Positions 62,860 through 64,000 of a stretch of DNA of 64,000 nt are shown here, one piece after another. Positions within the stretch are counted from its first letter, which is position 1. The number at the start of each line of letters is the position of its first letter. A model generated the notes under the pieces. It saw only the letters and a program-made list of their open reading frames with translations. It made no database searches and was not told where the DNA came from. The stretch comes from Ensifer adhaerens (lineage in GTDB: Bacteria > Pseudomonadota > Alphaproteobacteria > Rhizobiales > Rhizobiaceae): contig NZ_LAZS01000003.1 in assembly GCF_002007205.1 (NCBI RefSeq), positions 41,395 to 105,394 of the forward strand, written 5' to 3'. Made by a program: the position numbers and the translations under genes.

Positions 62860-64000
<1,141 letters not shown>

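Overview
The window is a high-GC, gene-dense alphaproteobacterial chromosome segment, almost certainly from Sinorhizobium/Ensifer or a close rhizobial relative. The reasons are the combination of a soxBDAG sarcosine oxidase operon, a livHMGF-X-livK operon, a ureDAB-x-x-C-x...EFG urease cluster carrying the TIGR02117/DUF2459 urease-region protein, a CyaC-type haem/iron-sulfur adenylate cyclase, a smoC/smoEFGK/smoS polyol operon, and dispersed mosaic palindromic repeats in the gaps. This assignment is inferred from gene content and recall, not from a search. I see no rRNA, tRNA, insertion sequence, prophage or CRISPR array.

Layout. 1-3130: distal part of a polyamine-type ABC transporter operon (ATPase, two permeases) translationally coupled to a nitrilase-family amidohydrolase. 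3316-8587: a probable quinone/electrophile detoxification group (two VOC ring-cleavage-type dioxygenases, one fused to an alpha/beta hydrolase; a flavin reductase; an SDR) ending with a Crp/Fnr regulator. 8651-10622: dps, a single-domain response regulator, cysQ. 10836-18637: heterotetrameric sarcosine oxidase (soxBDAG) followed by a dimethylglycine/sarcosine dehydrogenase-like flavoprotein, i.e. betaine-derived methyl group catabolism. 18923-24427: branched-chain amino acid ABC transporter. 24618-26281: divergent OhrR-type MarR regulator and exported chloroperoxidase-type hydrolase with repeated operators between them. 26425-27399: 2-hydroxyacid dehydrogenase. 27575-35711: urease structural and accessory genes with five embedded non-urease genes. 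35749-41106: DNR-type Crp/Fnr regulator and an RND efflux pump. 41635-49422: ABC transporter operon with NMT1/THI5-like binding protein, cupin, dihydropyrimidinase/hydantoinase and N-carbamoyl amino acid amidohydrolase. 49705-55420: RutR-like regulator, EamA exporter, CyaC, LysR regulator and MDR oxidoreductase. 55509-58202: preA/preT dihydropyrimidine dehydrogenase. 58514-64000: smoC regulator and smoEFGK-smoS sorbitol/mannitol uptake and oxidation (smoS is cut by the window end).

How it fits together. PreA/PreT, the hydantoinase and the amidohydrolase make a complete reductive pyrimidine route (uracil to dihydrouracil to N-carbamoyl-beta-alanine to beta-alanine). The neighbouring ABC transporter probably supplies a related substrate. 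I found two similar RutR-type palindromes, one in the rutR/amidohydrolase divergent gap and one in front of preT, suggesting one regulon split by an unrelated-looking block (EamA, cyaC, lysR, MDR). Much of the window is nitrogen and one-carbon salvage (urea, pyrimidines, sarcosine, branched-chain amino acids).

The least explained items are: the sialyltransferase-fold-like protein and other passengers inside the urease operon; the fused dioxygenase-hydrolase; a candidate small RNA between the efflux operon and the ABC operon; a run of three hairpins after soxG; and four copies of a mosaic palindromic repeat.
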